Below are positions 31,254 through 34,600 of a stretch of DNA of 34,600 nt, in pieces. Below the pieces are notes generated by a model. It had not been told where the DNA came from, searched no databases, and saw only the letters and a program-made list of their open reading frames with translations. Source of the stretch: Phycisphaerales bacterium (lineage in GTDB: Bacteria > Planctomycetota > Phycisphaerae > SM23-33 > FEN-1343). Position 1 is the stretch's first letter. Every line of letters begins with the position of its first letter. The translations under genes were made by a program, and so were the position numbers. The stretch is from positions 1 through 34,600 of the forward strand of contig PMYD01000146.1 of assembly GCA_003171335.1 (NCBI GenBank). Reading direction: 5' to 3'.

Positions 31254-32678
31254 TTACTTCCCTCCGATGCCCGTATCGATGCGGCTCTGCTCGGCCGCGG
31301 CGACGGCTTGCAGCGAGCCCTTGGGGGCCCCGGCCAGGCGGCTCTCGGCGGGCGACCACAGGCGGGTCGAGACCAGCAGCGTGCCGATGCAAATCAACGT
31401 GATGGCCGCGAAGAGCCGCTCCAGGCCGCACCAGGGCTGATCGGCCAGCCAGCCGGCCAGGCCCGGCAGGAGCGTCATCGGGAGCGTCACCAGGCTCAAA
31501 AAGGCCTGGTAGCTGCAGCTCCGGTCCGCCGGGGCGTGGTCCAGCAGGAACGAACTATCCGCGATGAAATCCGCCCGCTGCCCCAGTCCAAAAACCACCA
31601 GCGCCAGCAGGAACATCGACAGCGGCAGCGTGAGCGTGACGTGGCCCCACGGCAGCGGCACACCGTACGCCCGCGGCAGGTGCACGGCCAGCAGCGCCAG
31701 GATGGGCGCCAGCATGTAGCCGGCCGAGGCGCCGGTCAGGCAGTATCGGCTCCCGAAGCGATCGCACACATAGCCCCACACCGGCGCCGAGACCAGCCGG
31801 CTGGCGCCCAGCAGCCCGACGAACACGCCGCCCATCCCCACCGCGCCCAGGCGGTCGGTGCCGAAGGGCACGTAAAACGCCAGCGTCAGCGTGGCCACGC
31901 GCACCAGGATGCGGTACACCAGCAGCCGACGATACATCCGATCGCGGCGGAGCAAGTCCATTCCATCCGCCAGCACTTCCTTGAACGTGCGCTCCGGGAT
32001 GGGGTTTTCGTTGGGCCGCTCATGGATGAAGCAGTACACCGTCCAGCCGAACATCAAAATGCCCGCCCCGATGCCCGACAGCATCAGGTAATTCGTGGGC
32101 GCGCCGTAATGCTTCAGGATGGGCTGCACCAGCAGCGGGCCGGCGACCATGGCCAGCGCATCGCCAAAAAAGCCGCGGGCCGCGAACAGTTTCCCCCGCT
32201 GGCGCTCATCGATCGATCCGCCCACCATGTCCAGGAACACCAGCAGCGCCCCGCCATCGCCGCTGCGGTGCATCAGCCGGCCCAGGAAAAACAGCCCCAG
32301 CGTCCAGGAGGGCAGAACCTGCCGCGCATCCATGTAACGGCCCATGAGCACCATGGAGACCATCAGCGTGATGAGCCCGACGATGCGCAGACACGTGGCG
32401 GCAATGTAGAACGGCCGCTTGCGCGGCCAGTGCTCGATATAACGGCTGACGAAAAGCTGCGGCCACATCTGGCCGGCGCTCTCGACGATCATCAGCAGCC
32501 CGACCAGGGCCTTGGAGCCAGTCAGCAGGTACAGAAAGCCGGCCAGGATAAGCTGGGGGTTCAAAAAGCAGTCGGACAGATTGCCCGTGGCCCCATTGAT
32601 CACCGCCAGGACGAAGTTGGTTTTGGCGTGCGGCGGGAGCGCTGATGTGCCAACCTCGCTTGTCGAACCGCGCGACAT
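31254..32678 (-). CDS. Major facilitator superfamily (MFS) transporter
   Basis: 474 residues from ATG 32678 (ACGAGG immediately before, a weak site). The frame upstream to 32759 runs into a CT-rich repeat and was rejected. About 12 hydrophobic spans are visible in two halves (ILAGFLYLLTGSKALVGLLMIV, IVGLITLMVSMVLM, GALLVFLDMVGGSI, MLSGIGAGILMFGWTVYCFI, then MGGVFVGLLGASRLVSAPVWG and LPLSMFLLALVVFGLG). The cytoplasmic central loop contains RTFKEVLADGMDLLRRDRMYRR. Substrate is not predictable. In context it may import or export the compound handled by the aminotransferase and amidohydrolase genes downstream. Confidence 0.82.
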   Translation of the reverse strand: MSRGSTSEVGTSALPPHAKTNFVLAVINGATGNLSDCFLNPQLILAGFLYLLTGSKALVGLLMIVESAGQMWPQLFVSRYIEHWPRKRPFYIAATCLRIVGLITLMVSMVLMGRYMDARQVLPSWTLGLFFLGRLMHRSGDGGALLVFLDMVGGSIDERQRGKLFAARGFFGDALAMVAGPLLVQPILKHYGAPTNYLMLSGIGAGILMFGWTVYCFIHERPNENPIPERTFKEVLADGMDLLRRDRMYRRLLVYRILVRVATLTLAFYVPFGTDRLGAVGMGGVFVGLLGASRLVSAPVWGYVCDRFGSRYCLTGASAGYMLAPILALLAVHLPRAYGVPLPWGHVTLTLPLSMFLLALVVFGLGQRADFIADSSFLLDHAPADRSCSYQAFLSLVTLPMTLLPGLAGWLADQPWCGLERLFAAITLICIGTLLVSTRLWSPAESRLAGAPKGSLQAVAAAEQSRIDTGIGGK

Positions 32679-32717
32679 CCTCGTGTTCCAAGAAAGAAGA
32701 AAACAGAGAGTAACCTT

Positions 32718-32928
32718 TGAGAGAGTAGAAAAACAGAGAGGAGAGAGTAGACAGTTCATGAATCAGCCCGCAAGGTTTGCAGAGTTGATGCGCCTGTCGT
32801 GCTCTCTTCTCTCTGTTATTTCACAGATCGACTATGCAAAGCGGAAAGCAGCATGCAGAGGTTCAAAGCAGCCATCGGCTTCTCTGCCTCTTGCTCTACT
32901 CTCTCCTTTCTTCTTCTCTACTCTCTAG
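32718..32928. repeat. CT/GA-rich inverted repeat with GAGAGTAG arms
   Basis: GA-rich arm at 32718-32750 (GAGAGAGTAGAAAAACAGAG) is mirrored by a CT-rich arm at 32893-32928 (CTCTACTCTCTCC), imperfectly, around about 140 bp. Short GAGAG- or TCTCT-type stretches also occur between them. A hairpin GTAGGC-TTG-GCCTAC (32931-32945) overlaps the stop of the DUF3467 gene. It lies between two leftward genes and provides most of the leader of the MFS gene. Confidence 0.6.
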
Positions 32929-32941
32929 TCGTAGGCTTGGC

Positions 32942-33301
32942 CTACGACTTGCGGCGCTTGTTCACGTCCATTTCCAGCTCGCCGAACTGCTCTTCGTGCC
33001 GGCGGATGATCTGGCTGAGCGTGATGGCCAGCCGCTTGGCCGAGTAATAATTCATGACCACGCGGTTGTTGACCTTAAAGAGGATCTCCGGCTGGCCGCC
33101 CTGGGCGGGCTGGCCGACCAGGTTGAGGCCGAAGTCCAGCATCACTTCCTCAGCGGTGCCGTTGGCGCGAAACGCGTTGGCGTAGCTGGTGGTCAACTCG
33201 CGCTCATCCACGCGCAGGCGAATCTGCTGCTGGCCGGTCTGCTGCTGGGCCTGATCCTCGATGGGTAATTCCGACGGATTCCCGGGCTGATTCACTGCCA
33301 T
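32942..33301 (-). CDS. DUF3467-family protein
   Basis: 119 residues. The DUF3467 pattern is clear: SYANAFRANGTAEEVMLDFGLNLVG, an RVVMNYYSAKRLAITLSQIIRRHEEQFGELE helix, and a Gln-rich N terminus (QQQTGQQQ). The family is common in planctomycetes and has no assigned biochemical function. GGGAG sits eight bases before ATG 33301. It is followed by a short hairpin and the CT-rich repeat. A start region of about 130 bp (33302-33433) upstream contains a TATATA-like stretch but no clear promoter. Confidence 0.85.
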   Translation of the reverse strand: MAVNQPGNPSELPIEDQAQQQTGQQQIRLRVDERELTTSYANAFRANGTAEEVMLDFGLNLVGQPAQGGQPEILFKVNNRVVMNYYSAKRLAITLSQIIRRHEEQFGELEMDVNKRRKS

Positions 33302-33433
33302 GATCGCTCCCTTCGCTAGTATCTGTCTGCAGTTTCAATGTCTCATACGACGCCCCGGTGCGGCTGAGGGGTCAAACAGATATATAAGTTTCGCCGATGG
33401 GGACGCTTCTGGCAACCCCCCCATGCAAGATTG

Positions 33434-34015
33434 TCACGGCCCGCGCGGCGGGTTCTGGAGGGGAAAGCTGCTCCCCAGCAGATCGCTTGCCTCCAGGCGG
33501 CTGCTCGTCAAGCGCCAGCCGACCGGCCGCCGCACCCACCACAACTGCCAATGCATGGTCAGCGGCACATCGCTGCCCAGCGATGACCGAACCTGCGCAA
33601 TGGCTTTCAAATCCGTCATCTCGGCTTTGCCATCCTGCAACTGCGCCTTCACCTGGTCAATATTGACGGCCGTGATCATTCCGGCCGCCACGCGGATGGC
33701 TGCCAGGGCGGACCGCTTGTCGTGCTGCCGGTCTTCGTAGGTGTCGTCGATCCAAGTGGAGGCCGCATCGGTATCCCCGGCCACGACGGCATCGCGCAGC
33801 GAATCCAGCGCCATCATCAGCCGCTTGTGCTCGGTCACCACCACCGAAGAAAGGATATACACCACGGCCCCCAGCACCAGCGGCGCCAGCGCCGCCGCCA
33901 GCGCCCGTCGGCTGCGCAGGCGCCACAGAACCATCAGGCAGATCGCCTCGGCGAAGAATAAGGCCACGTAGATCGCCAGCGGGCGCTCGAACAGCAGTTC
34001 TTTGACCGTTTCCAT
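33434..34015 (-). CDS. Small membrane protein with NTF2/DUF4440-like C-terminal domain
   Basis: 193 residues. Two transmembrane spans (PLAIYVALFFAEAICLMVLW and LAAALAPLVLGAVVYILSSV) are followed by a soluble region. That region (MMALDSLRDAVVAGDTDAAS to VRRPVGWRLTSSRLE) has the helix-plus-sheet pattern of NTF2/DUF4440-like folds, an inference from pattern. AAGGGA precedes ATG 34015. Function unknown. It is divergent from the MerR-type gene 65 bp away. Confidence 0.75.
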   Translation of the reverse strand: METVKELLFERPLAIYVALFFAEAICLMVLWRLRSRRALAAALAPLVLGAVVYILSSVVVTEHKRLMMALDSLRDAVVAGDTDAASTWIDDTYEDRQHDKRSALAAIRVAAGMITAVNIDQVKAQLQDGKAEMTDLKAIAQVRSSLGSDVPLTMHWQLWWVRRPVGWRLTSSRLEASDLLGSSFPLQNPPRGP

Positions 34016-34080
34016 TCCCTTGCCCCATCCCGCAACGGCTAAAGCCCCAATCGGTCAAGCGGCGATAAACTCTCTATAAG

Positions 34081-34326
34081 ATGGCCCACCCGCAGCCAAA
34101 ACGCCAGGGTCAATCGCTGAGAATCTCCGACGTCGCCCAGCAGGCGGCCGTCAGCAAGCAGACCATCGAGTATTACATCCTGATCGGCCTCTTGGCCCCC
34201 CGCCGCTCGCCCACCGGCAGGCGGCTCTTCGATGCCGCCGACATCCGCCGCGTCAAACTCATCCGCAAGCTCAACCAAAGCGGCTATACGCTGGCGGAGA
34301 TCAGACAGACCTTCTTGAAAGCGTGA
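34081..34326 (+). CDS. Minimal MerR-family transcriptional regulator
   Basis: 81 residues, a stand-alone MerR DNA-binding domain: LRISDVAQQAAVSKQTIEYYILIGLL (helix-turn-helix), RRSPTGRRLFDAADIRRVKLI (wing) and RKLNQSGYTLAEIRQTF (third and fourth helices). There is no room for an effector-binding domain or long dimerisation coiled coil. No clear Shine-Dalgarno sequence is seen before ATG 34081 (CTATAAG is adjacent), so start or expression mode is uncertain. It may regulate the divergent membrane protein or the AT-rich region to the right. Confidence 0.82.
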   Translation: MAHPQPKRQGQSLRISDVAQQAAVSKQTIEYYILIGLLAPRRSPTGRRLFDAADIRRVKLIRKLNQSGYTLAEIRQTFLKA

Positions 34327-34387
34327 GGCCGCCCTAGCTCCGCTGCAGGCGTGGCGGAAAAATTCTTCTTGGGTTTTCATTTCCCAC

Positions 34388-34415
34388 TTGACACGCCTGT
34401 ACTTTCGGATATAAT
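34388..34415 (+). promoter_or_regulatory. Consensus sigma-70-type promoter
   Basis: A perfect TTGACA (34388-34393), a 16-bp spacer and a perfect TATAAT (34410-34415). Downstream at 34445 lies AGGAGA and a GTG at 34459. One of the best promoter matches in the window. Confidence 0.75.
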
Positions 34416-34458
34416 ACTTATCCATACACTTCGATTCAGGCTTTAGGAGAAACATCTC

Positions 34459-34600
34459 GTGTTCGGCGACTACGGATCATTCGATCATCCTGTATCTTGC
34501 AAATTTGGCCACATAAGGTCTGGCCTTTTTCATACAATATATAAAGATCAAATAACTTACATCATATTGTTAAAATGGGTAATATGCATCTCACGTGCTT
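34459..34600 (+). CDS. Possible partial ORF running off the right edge
   Basis: From GTG 34459, with AGGAGA eight bases upstream and a consensus promoter 44 bp before the start, the frame is open to the window end (47 codons, starting MFGDYGSFDHP). Codons here are AT-rich (ATA, TTA, TTT, AAA), unlike the GC-rich genes to the left. It may be a real short or acquired gene, or just AT-rich non-coding DNA. No family is recognised. Confidence 0.4.
   Translation, partial: MFGDYGSFDHPVSCKFGHIRSGLFHTIYKDQITYIILLKWVICISRA

Noticed and set aside
30855-32645. 596-codon plus-strand frame over the MFS gene
   Set aside because: Gln/His/Arg-rich antisense reading. The minus strand encodes a clear 12-span transporter.

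Overview
The window looks like the chromosome of a high-GC planctomycete, probably of the Phycisphaerae or a relative. This is inferred from gene content and was not tested by a search. The clues are secreted proteins ending in dockerin-like repeats (GDxNxDGxVDxxDF), a BlaI/M56 regulatory pair, a DUF3467 gene, and several dispersed palindromic repeats of kinds I associate with planctomycete genomes. These include repeats that read VAQPPSAVP or WNLEFGIW when translated. I see no rRNA, tRNA or CRISPR array.

Layout. 1-6125: two secreted PKD/dockerin-like proteins (449-1501 plus, 3132-6125 minus) flank a GH27 alpha-galactosidase-like gene (1612-2907 minus). The two proteins share a homologous 3' cassette and hairpin in opposite orientation. 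6126-7026: a divergent control region with a large inverted repeat and a clear sigma-70-type promoter. 7027-9914: a translationally coupled BlaI-type repressor and an M56 (BlaR1-like) membrane protease with a long coiled-coil tail. The protease carries three in-frame copies of a palindromic repeat. 10233-10775: a DUF892 ferritin-like protein. 10850-14470: two direct copies of a structured repeat of about 282 bp around a large lipoprotein (carboxypeptidase-regulatory-like repeats plus a cysteine-less thioredoxin-like domain). 14976-17476: divergent UDP-glucose dehydrogenase and UDP-glucuronate-decarboxylase-like genes, which together would supply UDP-glucuronate and UDP-xylose for polysaccharide synthesis.

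17561-25614: an orphan HicB-like gene, a beta-propeller/PHP hydrolase, a five-span membrane protein, a homocysteine S-methyltransferase-like gene, a short-chain dehydrogenase, an M48 membrane protease and a small cysteine-containing protein. Several inverted-repeat elements lie between them. 25799-28597: a PDZ/S41 processing protease ended by a textbook UUCG-loop terminator. 28830-32678: a leftward cluster of MFS transporter, DegT-type PLP aminotransferase and amidohydrolase. The start of the amidohydrolase is broken by two single-base frame changes. 32942-34326: DUF3467, a small membrane protein and a minimal MerR regulator. The right edge is AT-rich and begins with a consensus promoter and a possible truncated ORF.

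The most striking theme is the density and variety of palindromic or inverted-repeat elements. At least seven kinds are present: in promoters, beside terminators, flanking single genes in matched pairs, and once inside a reading frame. I see no defence or biosynthetic system that I would call new with confidence. The strongest leads are the in-frame palindromes of the M56 protein and its coiled-coil replacement sensor, the 282-bp structured repeat pair, the inverted dockerin cassettes, and the frameshifted amidohydrolase.
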